Below, in pieces: positions 46,942 to 57,102 of a stretch of 64,000 nucleotides of DNA. A model generated the notes under the pieces. It searched no databases, was not told where the DNA came from, and saw only the letters and a program-made list of their open reading frames with translations. The position numbers and the translations under genes are program-made. How positions within the stretch are numbered: the stretch's first letter is position 1; the number at the start of each line of letters is the position of its first letter. Origin of the DNA: Variovorax sp. HW608 (GTDB taxonomy: Bacteria; Pseudomonadota; Gammaproteobacteria; Burkholderiales; Burkholderiaceae_C); contig NZ_LT607803.1 of the NCBI RefSeq assembly GCF_900090195.1, positions 6,474,229 through 6,538,228 on the forward strand. Direction: 5' to 3'.

Positions 46942-48999
46942 ATGGCCACCACTGACAACCCCCTCCTCGACTTCACCGATCTCCCGCTCTTCGACCGGAT
47001 CAGGCCAGCGCACGTCGCGCCGGCGGTCGACGCCTTGCTGGCCGACGCCGAAGCGGCGCTGCAGAGCGTGACCGCGCCGGAGTTCCCGGCGGACTGGCTG
47101 GCGATCTCGCGGGTGCTCGACGTCGCATCCGAGCGCTTCAGCCGCGCGTGGGGCGCGGTGGGCCACCTCAATGCGGTCGCCGATACGCCCGAGCTGCGCG
47201 CCGCCTACAACGAGGCGATGCCGCGCGTGACCGCCTTCTGGACGCGGCTCGGCTCCGACGAGCGCCTCTACGCCAAGTACAAGGCGATCGACCCCGCGAC
47301 GCTCAACGCGGAACAGCGCCAGGCGCATCACAACGCGATCCGCAACTTCGTGCTGGGCGGTGCCGAGCTGCAGGGTGCCGCCAAGGTTCGCTTCGCCGAG
47401 ATCCAGGAGCGCCAGGCCGAGCTGAGCCAGAAATTCAGCGAACACGCGCTCGATGCCACCGACGCTTTTGCCTGGTACGCATCGATCGGCGAGCTCGAGG
47501 GCCTGCCCGAAGACGTGATCAGCGCCGCCCGAGCGGCCGCCGAGGCCGAAGGCAAGGAAGGCTACAAGCTGACGCTGAAGATGCCCTCCTACCTGCCGGT
47601 GATGCAATTCGCCAGGAGCAGCGCACTGCGCGAGCGGCTCTACCGCGCCTACGTCACGCGCGCGAGCGAGCTCGGCGATCCGGCCTTCGACAACACCGAG
47701 CTGATCCGCGAGATCCTCGAACTGCGCCAGGAAGAAGCCAAGCTTCTCGGCTACCCGAATTTCGGCGAGCTCTCGATCGTGCCGAAGATGGCCGAATCGG
47801 CCGACCAGGTGATCAAGTTCCTGCGCGATCTGGCGACCAAGGCCAAGCCCTACGGCGAACGCGATCTGGCCGACCTGCGTGTCTTCGCGGGCGAGCAGCT
47901 CGGCATCGCCGATCCGCAGCCCTGGGACTGGAGCTACATCGGCGAGAAGCTCAAGGAAGCGCGCTATGCCTTCAGCGACCAGGAGGTCAAGCAGTACTTC
48001 ACCGCGCCGAAGGTCATGGCGGGGCTGTTCAAGATCGTCGAGACGCTGTTCGAGGTGTCGATCCGCCGCGACGAGGCGCCGGTCTGGCATCCGGGCGTCC
48101 AGTTCTACCGCATCGAACGCAACGGACAGAAGGTCGGGCAGTTCTATCTCGATCCGTCGGCCCGGCCGGCCAAGCGTGGCGGCGCCTGGATGGACGACGT
48201 GCGCGCGCGCTGGCTGCGCCCCGACAACGGCGTGCTGCAGACGCCGGTCGCGCAGCTGGTCTGCAACTTCGCCGAGGGCGTCGACGGCAAGCCGCCGCTG
48301 CTCACGCACGACGACGTGACCACGCTCTTCCACGAGTTCGGCCATGGCCTGCACCACATGCTGACGCAGATCAACGAGCGCGATGTCTCGGGCATCAGCG
48401 GCGTGGAGTGGGACGCAGTCGAGCTGCCCAGCCAGTTCATGGAGAACTTCTGCTGGGAGTGGGATGTCCTCGCGCACATGACCTCGCACGTCGACACCGG
48501 CGAGCCCCTGCCACGCGCACTGTTCGACAAGATGACGGCGGCCAAGAACTTCCAGAGCGGCCTGCAGACCTTGCGGCAGATCGAGTTCTCGCTGTTCGAC
48601 ATGCTGCTGCACACCATCTACGACGCCACGACGGCCAAGCCGGGCGACGTGCTGGCCCTGCTCGGCAAGGTGCGCGAGGAAGTCGCGGTCATGCCGTCGC
48701 CGGCCTTCAGCCGCACGCCCCACACCTTCAGCCACATCTTCTCGGGCGGCTACGCGGCCGGCTACTACAGCTACAAGTGGGCCGAGGTGCTGAGCGCCGA
48801 CGCCTACGCGGCCTTCGAGGAAACCGCCGGCGCCCACGGCGAGCCGAGCATCGAGACGGGTCGCAAGTACCGGCAAGCGATCCTCGAGGCGGGCGGCAGC
48901 CGCACCGCGATGGAGTCGTTCAAGGCCTTCCGCGGCCGCGAACCGCAGATCGATGCACTGTTGCGCCATCAGGGGATGACCGAGACGCAGCCGGCCTGA
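46942..48999 (+). CDS. prlC: Oligopeptidase A (M3 family metallopeptidase)
   Basis: A 685-residue cytoplasmic zinc peptidase that trims short peptides, including cleaved signal peptides. The HEXXH zinc site is in TLFHEFGHGLHHML, with the third ligand Glu expected in the downstream VEWDAVELPSQFMENF helix. FYLDPSARPAKRGGAWMDDV is typical of the M3 family. ATG 46942 is four bases after folD and begins MATTDNPLLDFTDLPLF, matching the usual OpdA start. Confidence 0.95.
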   Translation: MATTDNPLLDFTDLPLFDRIRPAHVAPAVDALLADAEAALQSVTAPEFPADWLAISRVLDVASERFSRAWGAVGHLNAVADTPELRAAYNEAMPRVTAFWTRLGSDERLYAKYKAIDPATLNAEQRQAHHNAIRNFVLGGAELQGAAKVRFAEIQERQAELSQKFSEHALDATDAFAWYASIGELEGLPEDVISAARAAAEAEGKEGYKLTLKMPSYLPVMQFARSSALRERLYRAYVTRASELGDPAFDNTELIREILELRQEEAKLLGYPNFGELSIVPKMAESADQVIKFLRDLATKAKPYGERDLADLRVFAGEQLGIADPQPWDWSYIGEKLKEARYAFSDQEVKQYFTAPKVMAGLFKIVETLFEVSIRRDEAPVWHPGVQFYRIERNGQKVGQFYLDPSARPAKRGGAWMDDVRARWLRPDNGVLQTPVAQLVCNFAEGVDGKPPLLTHDDVTTLFHEFGHGLHHMLTQINERDVSGISGVEWDAVELPSQFMENFCWEWDVLAHMTSHVDTGEPLPRALFDKMTAAKNFQSGLQTLRQIEFSLFDMLLHTIYDATTAKPGDVLALLGKVREEVAVMPSPAFSRTPHTFSHIFSGGYAAGYYSYKWAEVLSADAYAAFEETAGAHGEPSIETGRKYRQAILEAGGSRTAMESFKAFRGREPQIDALLRHQGMTETQPA

Positions 49000-49042
49000 G
49001 GCTTCGGAGATACTCGGCGTCATCCGACTCCGGGAAATCTCG

Positions 49043-49666
49043 ATGAAACACCACTCTGCCATCGCCGGCCTCGCCTTGCTGCTGGTCGCCACCTCGTCCT
49101 TCGCGCAAGCGGTCTATCGCCAGGTCGACAAGGACGGCCGGGTCAGCTTCTCCGACCAGCCGCCGACGGCCTCTTCGCAACCCGCCACGCCGCGAGCCGG
49201 CAACACGGTCGGTTCGGCCGCGGGGCTTCCCTACGAATTGCGGCAGGTGGCCCAGCGCTATCCGGTCACGCTCTATACCGGCGAAGAGTGCGGCCCGTGC
49301 GGTGCGGCGCGTTCGCTCCTGACGACGCGCGGCGTGCCATTCAGCGAACGCACGGTCAAGAGCAACGAGGACATCGCCGCCCTGCAACGCCTGAGCGGCC
49401 AGATCGGCGTGCCGCTGCTGACCATCGGCTCGCAGCAGCTCAAGGGCTTCTCGGACAGCGAGTGGTCGCAGTACCTCGACGCCGCGGGCTATCCGAAGAG
49501 TTCGCAGTTGCCGGCGAGCTATCAGAATCCGCCGGCCCAGCCGCTGGTGGCCCTGGCGCCCGCCGCCAAGCCTGCCGCTGAAGCGTCCGCGCCTGCCGCC
49601 ACCCCGGCACCCGCGGCCCCGTCGAGCGGGCCGTCGCCGAGCAATCCCGCCGGCATCAAGTTCTAG
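49043..49666 (+). CDS. Secreted glutaredoxin-like protein with DUF4124 N terminus
   Basis: A 207-residue exported protein. The signal peptide (SAIAGLALLLVATSSFAQA) is followed by a DUF4124-like segment (VYRQVDKDGRVSFSDQPP), then a glutaredoxin/thioredoxin domain (about residues 70-150) with the redox motif GEECGPCGAARSLL and the cis-Pro in IGVPLLTIG. The last 45 residues are a Pro/Ala-rich tail. A periplasmic thiol or disulfide role is likely but unproven. It stands alone between the oligopeptidase gene and the convergent rpiA. Confidence 0.85.
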   Translation: MKHHSAIAGLALLLVATSSFAQAVYRQVDKDGRVSFSDQPPTASSQPATPRAGNTVGSAAGLPYELRQVAQRYPVTLYTGEECGPCGAARSLLTTRGVPFSERTVKSNEDIAALQRLSGQIGVPLLTIGSQQLKGFSDSEWSQYLDAAGYPKSSQLPASYQNPPAQPLVALAPAAKPAAEASAPAATPAPAAPSSGPSPSNPAGIKF

Positions 49667-49673
49667 GAGGACT

Positions 49674-50375
49674 TCAGCCGAAGCGCATCGTCCGCACGCC
49701 GGACGAGGTGCCCAGCAGGCACACGCTGGCCCGCTGGCGGGCGAAGACCCCCACCGTGACGACGCCGGGCCACTGGTTCACCTCGGTCTCGAAGCCGAGC
49801 GGATCGGTGATCCGCAGGCCGGTCACGTCGACGATGTGCTGGCCGTTGTCCGTCACCAGCGGCGCCCCGTCCTTCTGCCGCACCTGGGCCTGCCCACCGA
49901 GGCGGGCGAACTGGCGCATCACCCGCTGCGTCGCCATCGGGATCACCTCCACCGGCAGCGGAAACGCCCCCAGCGTATTGACGAGCTTGGACGCATCCGC
50001 GATGCATACGAAGCGCCGGGACTGGGCGGCCACGATCTTCTCCCGCGTCAGCGCCGCGCCGCCGCCCTTGATCATGTAGCCGCGGCCGTCGATCTCGTCG
50101 GCGCCGTCGATGTAGACCGCGAGCTCCTCGACCTCATTGCTGTCGAAGACCGGGATGCCCAGCGCCCGAAGCCGCTCGGTCGATGCCACCGAGCTGGAAA
50201 CTGCCCCCCGGATCTGCGACTTGATGGTGGCGAGCGCGTCGATGAACTTGTTCACGGTCGAGCCGGTGCCGACGCCGACGATCTCGCCCTTGACGACGAA
50301 ATCCAGTGCGGCACGGCCAACTTGCGCCTTGAGTTCGTCCTGGGTCGGGGCCGGTGCAGGAGCGGGAGAAGTCAT
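49674..50375 (-). CDS. rpiA: Ribose-5-phosphate isomerase A
   Basis: A 233-residue enzyme that interconverts ribose 5-phosphate and ribulose 5-phosphate. Phosphate- and substrate-binding motifs are [35 protein letters not shown] and [17 protein letters not shown], with the catalytic Asp/Glu and Lys of RpiA. Length is usual. The gene is divergent from pyrD across only 40 bp, so the two promoters must overlap or lie in coding DNA. Confidence 0.96.
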   Translation of the reverse strand: MTSPAPAPAPTQDELKAQVGRAALDFVVKGEIVGVGTGSTVNKFIDALATIKSQIRGAVSSSVASTERLRALGIPVFDSNEVEELAVYIDGADEIDGRGYMIKGGGAALTREKIVAAQSRRFVCIADASKLVNTLGAFPLPVEVIPMATQRVMRQFARLGGQAQVRQKDGAPLVTDNGQHIVDVTGLRITDPLGFETEVNQWPGVVTVGVFARQRASVCLLGTSSGVRTMRFG

Positions 50376-50415
50376 CGGGGAGAATCCTTGGCTGATTGAA
50401 GTCGAGAATTATCCG

Positions 50416-51483
50416 ATGCCCCTGCCGTTGCCCTCGTCGCTTTATGGACTTGCACGTCCCTTCCTGTTCGGTGTCGACCCCGAGCACGCCCACGAAATCA
50501 CCCTCGATGCGCTCGCGCGCACGCAGAACACGCCGCTCGCCTGCGTCTACGCCGCGCCGCGCGTGGAGGATCGGATCACGCTCGCGGGGCTGACCTTTCC
50601 CAACCGGGTCGGTCTCGCGGCCGGCCTCGACAAGAACGCGCGCTGCATCGATGCCTTCGCCGCGATGGGCTTCGGCTTCGTCGAAGTCGGGACCGTCACG
50701 CCCAAGGCACAGCCCGGCAATCCCAAGCCGCGCATGTTCCGGCTGCCGCAGCAGCAGGCGCTCATCAACCGCCTGGGGTTCAACAACGAAGGCCTCGAGG
50801 CCTTCATCGCGAACGTGCAACGCGCGCGTTTCCGCCGCGATGCCTCGAAGCTGCCGATGCTGCTCGGCCTCAACATCGGCAAGAACGCCGCCACGCCGAT
50901 CGAACGCGCGGTGGACGACTACCTGATCGGCCTGGACGGCGTGTATCCGCATGCCGACTACGTGACGATCAACATTTCGAGCCCCAACACCGCGAACCTG
51001 CGTTCGCTGCAGAGCGACGAAGCCCTCGATGCACTGCTCGGCGCCGTGGCCGACAAGCGCGAGGCGCTCGCCGCGCGGCAAGGCCGGCGGGTGCCTCTCT
51101 TCGTGAAGATCGCGCCCGATCTCGACGAAGCCCAGGTCAAGGTGATCGCGGCGACGCTGCTGCGGCACGGGATGGACGGCGTCATCGCCACCAACACCAC
51201 GCTGTCGCGCGAGGCCGTGGCGGGCTTGCCGCATGCCGAAGAGGCCGGCGGCCTGTCGGGCGCACCGGTCAGGGAAGCCAGCAATCGCGTCATCGCGCAG
51301 CTGCGGGCCGCCTTGGGAAGCAAGTTCCCGATCATCGGTGTCGGCGGCGTGCTGAGCGCGGCCGATGCGAAGTCGAAGATCGACGCCGGTGCGGACGTGG
51401 TGCAGATCTACACCGGATTGATCTATCGCGGGCCGGGGCTGGTCCGGCAGGTGGCCCAGGCGCTGCGCCGCGGCGGCGCCTGA
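50416..51483 (+). CDS. pyrD: Dihydroorotate dehydrogenase (quinone), class 2
   Basis: A 355-residue membrane-associated flavoenzyme of pyrimidine synthesis. The N-terminal helix region ([21 protein letters not shown]; actual [20 protein letters not shown]) binds the membrane. [20 protein letters not shown], the catalytic Ser in [14 protein letters not shown] and [20 protein letters not shown] are class-2 PyrD motifs. ATG 50416 is chosen; the frame is open further upstream but overlaps rpiA and lacks family sequence. Confidence 0.97.
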   Translation: MPLPLPSSLYGLARPFLFGVDPEHAHEITLDALARTQNTPLACVYAAPRVEDRITLAGLTFPNRVGLAAGLDKNARCIDAFAAMGFGFVEVGTVTPKAQPGNPKPRMFRLPQQQALINRLGFNNEGLEAFIANVQRARFRRDASKLPMLLGLNIGKNAATPIERAVDDYLIGLDGVYPHADYVTINISSPNTANLRSLQSDEALDALLGAVADKREALAARQGRRVPLFVKIAPDLDEAQVKVIAATLLRHGMDGVIATNTTLSREAVAGLPHAEEAGGLSGAPVREASNRVIAQLRAALGSKFPIIGVGGVLSAADAKSKIDAGADVVQIYTGLIYRGPGLVRQVAQALRRGGA

Positions 51484-51496
51484 GCGGCCGACCAGA

Positions 51497-52183
51497 TCAG
51501 CGCATCCGCCAGAGCACCGGGACGATCACGCTGGCCCAGCGCACGATGCGGCGCGGCCCGAGGACGGCGACCACCGCCGCGACAGCCACGCCGGCCGCGA
51601 CCGGGTGCTCGCGCGCGATGCGCATCGCCACCGCGCTGGAGCTTTCGTTCGGCACCGGCGCTTCTCCCTGTCGCGACGAAGCGGCTTCGAGCGTGGCAAT
51701 GCGCACGCGCTGCTTTTCGATGCGCGCCTGCAATTCCTCGCGTGTGTGCGGTCGGGGCTCGCGCGGTGCCGCGCCCGGCTTGGCCTTTCCAAGGCTTTCA
51801 CGCAGCCATGCGCGGTCGCGCTCGAACTCGCGAAGGACCGGCTCGAACGCCGCCGACGACTTGCCCGTCATCGACAGCAGAGCCACCACCGAGGCCAGCC
51901 AGAGCGCCACCCAGACCGCCGCCACCAGCCAGGCGGCGACCGCGCGCTGCGGCGTGTCCCAGAAGTGGACGACGATCGCCACCGAGAGCAGCGCGATCGC
52001 GATCGTGGTGAGTCCGGCCACCGCAATGACGAGTCCGAGCATCCATCGCAGGCGCTTCTTCTCGTCTTCCCAGGCAAAGCGCAGCAGTTCGGCCCGGTCT
52101 TCGGCCGCCAGGGCGCCCTCACCGATCAGGATGCGCAGGCGCCGCAGCTGGGACTTGATCCCGAACAGCGACGACAGCCTCAT
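51497..52183 (-). CDS. YqjE-like phage-holin superfamily membrane protein
   Basis: A 228-residue protein with two central membrane helices (about residues 48-72 and 82-106; MLGLVIAVAGLTTIAIALLS). An N-terminal charged stretch (GEGALAAEDRAELLRFAWED) is typical of the YqjE/holin-3_6 family. The C-terminal half has a coiled-coil-like segment (REELQARIEKQRVRIATLEA) and a third hydrophobic stretch near the end. It lies downstream of the YqjD-like gene, as in enterobacterial yqjD-yqjE. It is not evidence of prophage. Role unknown; stress or ribosome-at-membrane functions have been proposed for YqjD. Confidence 0.8.
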   Translation of the reverse strand: MRLSSLFGIKSQLRRLRILIGEGALAAEDRAELLRFAWEDEKKRLRWMLGLVIAVAGLTTIAIALLSVAIVVHFWDTPQRAVAAWLVAAVWVALWLASVVALLSMTGKSSAAFEPVLREFERDRAWLRESLGKAKPGAAPREPRPHTREELQARIEKQRVRIATLEAASSRQGEAPVPNESSSAVAMRIAREHPVAAGVAVAAVVAVLGPRRIVRWASVIVPVLWRMR

Positions 52184-52255
52184 GCGCCGGCCCCGCGAGC
52201 CCCCCGCCAGAAGCGGGGCCGGGTCCGCTTCCCGGCGGCGCGGAGGCGGATCAAC

Positions 52256-52564
52256 TCAGCGGCGGCCAAGCAGCAGGCCCACCAGGACGCCCACTGCCAG
52301 CGCAGCGCCGGCGATCTGCCAGGGCTCGTCGTGTGCGTAGGCGTTGGCCGAGCTGGCGGCCTCCCGCGCCTTCTTGGCGGCGATGCGGCTCTTTTCGGCA
52401 GCCAGCTCGCGGGCGATCGCCAGCTTGCTGTCGATGCGCTGGCGAAGGGCCTTGATGTGAGGGACGGAGTCGAGATCCTTGCTGGCGAGCACACCGCGCA
52501 CGTCGCTTGCGATGTCTTCCGCTACAGCGTTTGCCGCCTCTTCGAGATTGGTGGTTGCAGTCAT
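52256..52564 (-). CDS. YqjD/ElaB-like DUF883 protein
   Basis: A 102-residue protein. A helical charged N-terminal part (DVRGVLASKDLDSVPHIKAL, then QRIDSKLAIARELAAEKSRI) is followed by one C-terminal membrane helix (WQIAGAALAVGVLVGLLLGRR). This is the DUF883/ElaB-YqjD pattern of C-tail-anchored proteins, some of which bind ribosomes at the inner membrane in stationary phase. GGAGGACC precedes the ATG. The YqjE-like gene follows 72 bp downstream. Confidence 0.85.
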   Translation of the reverse strand: MTATTNLEEAANAVAEDIASDVRGVLASKDLDSVPHIKALRQRIDSKLAIARELAAEKSRIAAKKAREAASSANAYAHDEPWQIAGAALAVGVLVGLLLGRR

Positions 52565-52654
52565 TGAAAAAGGTCCTCCTCAACGCGCCGGCACCGCGCC
52601 GGCAACTCACGCCGACAAGCGACGCACCGCCGCATGGTACATGCCTCTCCGCAT

Positions 52655-53752
52655 CTACGACAGAAGTCCGGCCACTTGACGTGCGATGGCCAGGCTGCTC
52701 GTCAGGCCCGGTGATTCGATCCCGAACAGGTTGACGAGGCCCGCAATGCCGTGGTCGGCCGGCCCGGCGATCATGAAGTCGGCAGGCGCCTGCGTCGGGC
52801 CGGAGATCTTGGGCCGCATGCCCGCATAGCCGGGCAGGAGCGCGCCGTCGGGCAGTCCGGGCCAGTACTTGCGGACCTCCGCGTAAAAGCCCTGGCCGCG
52901 AGCGGGATCGACCACGAGGTCGTCCGGGCGATCCACCCATTGGACGTCCGGCCCGAACTTGGCCTGGCCGCCCAGGTCCAGCGTGAGATGCACGCCGAGG
53001 CCCGCCGCCTCGGGGACCGGATAGATCAACCGGCTGAAAGGTGCGCGCCCGGCCAGGGTGAAGTAATTTCCCTTCGCGTAAAAGGCCTGCGGCAGCGATT
53101 CGGAAGGAAGCCCTTCGAAGCGCCGCGCCAATGCGGGGGCCGCGAGTCCCGCGGCGTTCACCACGCTGGCGCAGCGCAGGTGCGTGCCGTCTGCGGTCAC
53201 GAGCACGATGCCCCCGCCCTCGCACCGGGCGCTCGCGACGCCCGACTTCAGCGCCACGACGCCTCCTGCATGCTCCAGGTCGCCCTGCAGGCTCAGCATG
53301 AACGCATGACTGTCGACGATGCCGGTGCTCGGCGAAAGCAGCGCGGCGGTGCATGCCAGTTGCGGCTCCATCGCGCGCGCCTCCTCGCCCGAGAGCAGGA
53401 CCATGTCGTCCACGCCATTGGCGGCCGCCTTGGCCATGATCCCGGTGAGCTGTTCGACTTGCGTCTCGGAGGTCGCGACGATGAGCTTGCCGCAGCGGCG
53501 ATGCGGCACGCTGCGCTCGCGGGCATAGTCGTAGAGCAGCTTCTTGCCCTCCACGCACAGCCGGGCCTTCAACGAGCCCTTTGGGTAGTAGATGCCGGCG
53601 TGGATCACCTCGCTGTTGCGCGAGCTCGTGCCGGTGCCGATGGCGCCCTCGGCTTCCAGCACGATGACATCGCGCCCCTGCAAGGCGAGGGCCCGCGCCA
53701 CGGCCAGACCGACCACGCCGGCGCCGATGACGGCGCAATCGAATTCATCCAT
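52655..53752 (-). CDS. FAD-dependent oxidoreductase, LhgO-like
   Basis: A 365-residue flavoprotein of the DAO family. The FAD-binding motif is [20 protein letters not shown] at the N terminus, followed by [20 protein letters not shown], which is characteristic of L-2-hydroxyglutarate dehydrogenase/oxidase (LhgO) and close relatives. [17 protein letters not shown] and [19 protein letters not shown] close the fold. Substrate is not certain; a glycerol-3-phosphate or related 2-hydroxyacid is possible. It appears monocistronic. Confidence 0.88.
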   Translation of the reverse strand: MDEFDCAVIGAGVVGLAVARALALQGRDVIVLEAEGAIGTGTSSRNSEVIHAGIYYPKGSLKARLCVEGKKLLYDYARERSVPHRRCGKLIVATSETQVEQLTGIMAKAAANGVDDMVLLSGEEARAMEPQLACTAALLSPSTGIVDSHAFMLSLQGDLEHAGGVVALKSGVASARCEGGGIVLVTADGTHLRCASVVNAAGLAAPALARRFEGLPSESLPQAFYAKGNYFTLAGRAPFSRLIYPVPEAAGLGVHLTLDLGGQAKFGPDVQWVDRPDDLVVDPARGQGFYAEVRKYWPGLPDGALLPGYAGMRPKISGPTQAPADFMIAGPADHGIAGLVNLFGIESPGLTSSLAIARQVAGLLS

Positions 53753-53782
53753 GCCGCGAGCATAGCGGCGCGGGGCCGCCGA

Positions 53783-53929
53783 TCACCCCGCCTTGCCGGC
53801 GGATGCGGTCTTCGGCAGCGCGAGATCGCCGGGCGGCGTCGCGGGTCCTTCGTCGGGCTCGACGGGAAGCTCGGGAACGTCCGGTGGGTCGGGCGTGATG
53901 GGAGGCGGAAGATCTGGACTGGTGGCCAT
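53783..53929 (-). CDS. Tiny proline-rich protein
   Basis: A 48-residue ORF starting at ATG 53929, seven bases after AAGGAG. The first half is almost all Pro, Asp, Glu and Val (PPPITPDPPDVPELPVEPDE) and the end is LPKTASAGKAG. It has no signal peptide or membrane helix and is likely disordered. The ribosome site and in-frame length support translation, but GC-rich DNA yields such ORFs by chance. No function proposed. Confidence 0.5.
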   Translation of the reverse strand: MATSPDLPPPITPDPPDVPELPVEPDEGPATPPGDLALPKTASAGKAG

Positions 53930-54052
53930 GGCGTTCTCCTTCAACCACACCGTTCTACGGGAGGTGAAGACGCGATGCAACAGGCCGTTCCCTTCGCGGC
54001 TTCGCAGGCGCCAACCCGGGCGCAGGAAGCGGAGAAACCGAAGAGAGGGAAT

Positions 54053-54127
54053 TGGTGGGCGGTGCAGGCTTCGAACCTGCGACCCCAGCAGTGTGAATGC
54101 TGTGCTCTACCCCTGAGCTAACCGCCC
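54053..54127 (-). tRNA. tRNA-Val (anticodon CAC)
   Basis: Read on the minus strand, GGGCGGT and ACCGCCC form the seven-base acceptor stem. The D arm has GCTC-AGGGGTAGA-GC, and the anticodon arm CAGCA-TTCACAC-TGCTG places CAC at positions 34-36. The T arm GCAGG-TTCGAAG-CCTGC is perfect. Discriminator A and an encoded CCA complete a 75-base tRNA. CAC reads the valine codon GUG. Confidence 0.96.
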
Positions 54128-54164
54128 GAAGCGCCGGCGATGCCTTGCGCTGCGAAGCCTTAGA

Positions 54165-54884
54165 TTATGCCACAGCCATTTCGCCGATTTTGCGAAATAG
54201 CGTCCGGCCGCCGCTACTTTTGTCGAGCTGCACCAGGACTTCCTCGTGCTCGGCCAGTTCATGCTCCGCGGCAACGAGCACCGGCAGCTCGAAAGTGCGC
54301 AGGTCGACGACCAGGACGGTGCCCTGCTTCGGCTCGTCGGTCGCGACGTCGATCAGCAGCGCGTCCTGTCCGCGCGTGAGATTGATGTAGACGTCCGCGA
54401 GCAGCTGTGCATCCAGCTTGGCGCCGTGGAAGGTCCGGTTCGAGCGATCGACACCGAAGCGGTCGCAAAGCGCATCCAGCGAATTGCGCTTGCCCGGGTA
54501 CACCGACTTCGCCATCGCCAGCGTGTCGGTCACCTCCGAAACGAAGCTGCGCAGCGGCGGCAGCCCCGCCAGTTCGAGTTCCTTGTTCAGGAAGCCGACG
54601 TCGAAGGCCGCGTTGTGAATGATCAGCTCGGCGTCGCGAAGGTATTCGATGATGTCGTTCGCCAGCGTGCCGAACTTGGGCTTGTCGCGCAGGAAGTCGG
54701 TGGTCAGGCCGTGCACCTTGAGCGCGTCTTCATGGCTTTCACGCTCGGGATTGAAGTAGATGTGCAGGTCGTTGCCGGTGAGCTTGCGATTGAACAGTTC
54801 GACGCATCCCAGTTCGATGATGCGGTCGCCGTTCTCGGCGGAAAGGCCGGTGGTTTCGGTGTCGAGGACGATCTGCCGGGTCAT
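54165..54884 (-). CDS. dnaQ: DNA polymerase III epsilon subunit (3'-5' exonuclease)
   Basis: A 239-residue DEDDh proofreading exonuclease. Exo I is IVLDTETTGLSAENGDRIIE, Exo II is LIIHNAAFDVGFLNKEL, and Exo III carries the His and Asp in FHGAKLDAQLLADVY. The C-terminal region beyond about residue 185 should contact the polymerase alpha subunit. ATG 54884 shares one base with the fdx stop (TGATG), which fixes the start; a TTG just before it is less likely. dnaQ is thus appended to the isc operon. Confidence 0.94.
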   Translation of the reverse strand: MTRQIVLDTETTGLSAENGDRIIELGCVELFNRKLTGNDLHIYFNPERESHEDALKVHGLTTDFLRDKPKFGTLANDIIEYLRDAELIIHNAAFDVGFLNKELELAGLPPLRSFVSEVTDTLAMAKSVYPGKRNSLDALCDRFGVDRSNRTFHGAKLDAQLLADVYINLTRGQDALLIDVATDEPKQGTVLVVDLRTFELPVLVAAEHELAEHEEVLVQLDKSSGGRTLFRKIGEMAVA

Positions 54885-55222
54885 CAATGATTTTCTTTGG
54901 CGTGATTGATGGAGTACTTCGGAATTTCAACCGTGAGGTCCGATTGTGCAAGGATCGCCTGGCAGCTCAGGCGCGACTGCGGCTCCAGGCCCCAGGCGCG
55001 GTCGAGCAGGTCCTCTTCCTCTTCCTCCGCGTCGTTCAGCGATTCGAGGCCCTTGCGCACGATCACGTGGCAGGTGGTGCAGGCGCAGCTCATCTCGCAG
55101 GCGTGCTCGATATGGATGTTGTTCTCGAGCAGGGCCTCGCAGATCGAGGTGCCCGCGGGCGCGCTGATTTCGGCGCCCTCGGGACAGTACTCGGCGTGGG
55201 GAAGGATCTTGATCGTGGGCAT
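54884..55222 (-). CDS. fdx: ISC-type [2Fe-2S] ferredoxin
   Basis: A 112-residue adrenodoxin-like ferredoxin that supplies electrons during Fe-S cluster assembly. The four cluster cysteines are in HACEMSCACTTCHVIV (C-x5-C-x2-C; the Cys in EMSC is additional) and the later SRLSCQAILAQ. It is the last isc gene, 11 bp after hscA, and overlaps dnaQ by one base. Confidence 0.96.
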   Translation of the reverse strand: MPTIKILPHAEYCPEGAEISAPAGTSICEALLENNIHIEHACEMSCACTTCHVIVRKGLESLNDAEEEEEDLLDRAWGLEPQSRLSCQAILAQSDLTVEIPKYSINHAKENH

Positions 55223-55233
55223 GGCGCGTTCTT

Positions 55234-57090
55234 CTAGAGGGACTCGATCTGGCGACCTGCGAGCGCGCGCGCGATGCCGGCATTCATGCGCTGCGCCGCG
55301 AAGGCTTCGGTGCCGTCCGCGAGCGCCTTGGTGGCGGCCTCGATCACCGCCGCGTCGCCGGACGACTGCGCGCGGCGCAGCGCATCCATCCGCGCATCGA
55401 TGGCTTCGCGCTCCTCGACGGACAGGAGAGCCCCGTCTGCATCCAGGGCGCTCTGCGTGGCCAGCAGCATGCGGTCGGCATCCACGCGGGCTTCGACCAG
55501 GGCACGCGCCTGCATGTCCTGCTGCGCGGTGGAGAAGCTCTCCTGCAGCATGGTGGCGATCTGCTCGTCGGTGAGCCCGTAGGACGGCTTGACCTTGACG
55601 CTCGCCTCCACGCCGCTGCCCTGCTCCTTCGCGCTGACGCTCAGCAGCCCGTCGGCATCGACGGTGAAGGTGACGCGGATGCGCGCCGCACCGGCGGCCA
55701 TCGGCGGAATGCCGCGCAATTCGAAGCGCGCGAGGCTGCGGCAGTCGGCCACGAGGTCGCGCTCGCCCTGCACGACATGCAGCGCCAGCGCCGTCTGGCC
55801 GTCCACGTAGGTCGTGAAGTCCTGCGCCATCGCGGTCGGGATGGTCTGGTTGCGCGGCACGATGCGTTCGACCAGCCCGCCCATGGTCTCGATGCCGAGC
55901 GAAAGCGGAATCACGTCGAGCAGCAGCAGGTCATCGGCGCCGCCGTTGCCGGCCAGCTGGTTGGCCTGGATCGCGGCACCGAGGGCCACCACTTCGTCGG
56001 GGTTCAGGTTGGTCAGCGGATCGCGGCCGAAGAACTTGCCGACCGCGTTGCGGATCTGCGGCATGCGCGTAGCGCCGCCGACGAGCACGATGCCCTTGAG
56101 CTCTGCCGGCTGCAGCCGCGCGTCGCGCAGCGCCTTGCGGACCGATGCGATCGTGCGTGCGGTGAGCTTTTCGGTGGCGGCTTCGAACTGCTCGCGCCGC
56201 ACTTCGAGCTTGACTTCGCCGGCCTGGAGGCTGGCCGAGAACGTGGCCGCCTCGGCCGTGGAAAGCGCTTCCTTCGTCGACCGGGCCGCCACCAGCAGTG
56301 CGGCCTTGTCGGCATCGCTGCTGGCCTTGTACCCCGCTTGCGCGAGGACGAATTCGGCCAGCGCGAGGTCGTAGTCGTCGCCGCCCAGGGCCGAGTCGCC
56401 GCCGGTCGCGATCACCTCGAACACCCCCTGCGTCAGCCGCAGGATCGAGATGTCGAAGGTGCCGCCGCCCAGGTCGTAGACCGCGTAGACGCCTTCGCTC
56501 GCGTTGTCGAGCCCGTAGGCAATGGCGGCCGCCGTCGGCTCGCTGATGAGGCGCAGCACATGGAGGCCGGCGAGCTGCGCGGCGTCCTTGGTCGCCTGGC
56601 GCTGGCCTTCGTCGAAGTACGCAGGGACGGTGATCACCGCACCATACAGGTCATCGACGAAGGTGTCCTCGGCCCGGTAGCGCAGCGTCGCGAGGATCTC
56701 GGCGCTGACCTCGATGGGCGACTTCTCGCCGGCGGTGGTCACGACGTGGACCATGCCGGCCTCGTCCGTGAGGTGGTAGGCCATGGCATCGCGGTTCTCG
56801 ATGTCCTGCACGCCGCGGCCCATCAGCCGCTTGACCGAGGTGATCACGTTCGCAGGATCTTCGGCGCGCGCCGCCAGGGCATCGAATCCGATCTGGCGGC
56901 GGTCCTTGTCGAGGTAGCGGACGGCCGACGGCAGGAGCACGCGGCCTTCCCCATCGGGCAGGCACTCGGCCACCCCGCTGCGAACCGCGGCCACGAGCGA
57001 ATGCGTGGTGCCGAGGTCGATGCCGACGGCGATGCGGCGCTGGTGCGGATCGGGCGCCTGGCCGGGTTCTGAAATCTGAAGCAGTGACAT
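55234..57090 (-). CDS. hscA: Fe-S assembly chaperone HscA (Hsp70 type)
   Basis: A 618-residue specialised Hsp70 that works with HscB to release clusters from IscU. The ATPase domain has [38 protein letters not shown] and [19 protein letters not shown], then [20 protein letters not shown]. The substrate domain (about residues 390-500) binds the IscU LPPVK motif. It is 90 bp downstream of hscB, a gap filled by a repeat element. Confidence 0.96.
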   Translation of the reverse strand: MSLLQISEPGQAPDPHQRRIAVGIDLGTTHSLVAAVRSGVAECLPDGEGRVLLPSAVRYLDKDRRQIGFDALAARAEDPANVITSVKRLMGRGVQDIENRDAMAYHLTDEAGMVHVVTTAGEKSPIEVSAEILATLRYRAEDTFVDDLYGAVITVPAYFDEGQRQATKDAAQLAGLHVLRLISEPTAAAIAYGLDNASEGVYAVYDLGGGTFDISILRLTQGVFEVIATGGDSALGGDDYDLALAEFVLAQAGYKASSDADKAALLVAARSTKEALSTAEAATFSASLQAGEVKLEVRREQFEAATEKLTARTIASVRKALRDARLQPAELKGIVLVGGATRMPQIRNAVGKFFGRDPLTNLNPDEVVALGAAIQANQLAGNGGADDLLLLDVIPLSLGIETMGGLVERIVPRNQTIPTAMAQDFTTYVDGQTALALHVVQGERDLVADCRSLARFELRGIPPMAAGAARIRVTFTVDADGLLSVSAKEQGSGVEASVKVKPSYGLTDEQIATMLQESFSTAQQDMQARALVEARVDADRMLLATQSALDADGALLSVEEREAIDARMDALRRAQSSGDAAVIEAATKALADGTEAFAAQRMNAGIARALAGRQIESL

Positions 57091-57102
57091 CAGGCCTCCC
57101 GC

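Noticed and set aside
51497..52183. Phage-holin family hit as a sign of prophage
   Set aside because: The protein is the YqjE type found beside YqjD-like genes in normal chromosomes, and no other phage gene is present.
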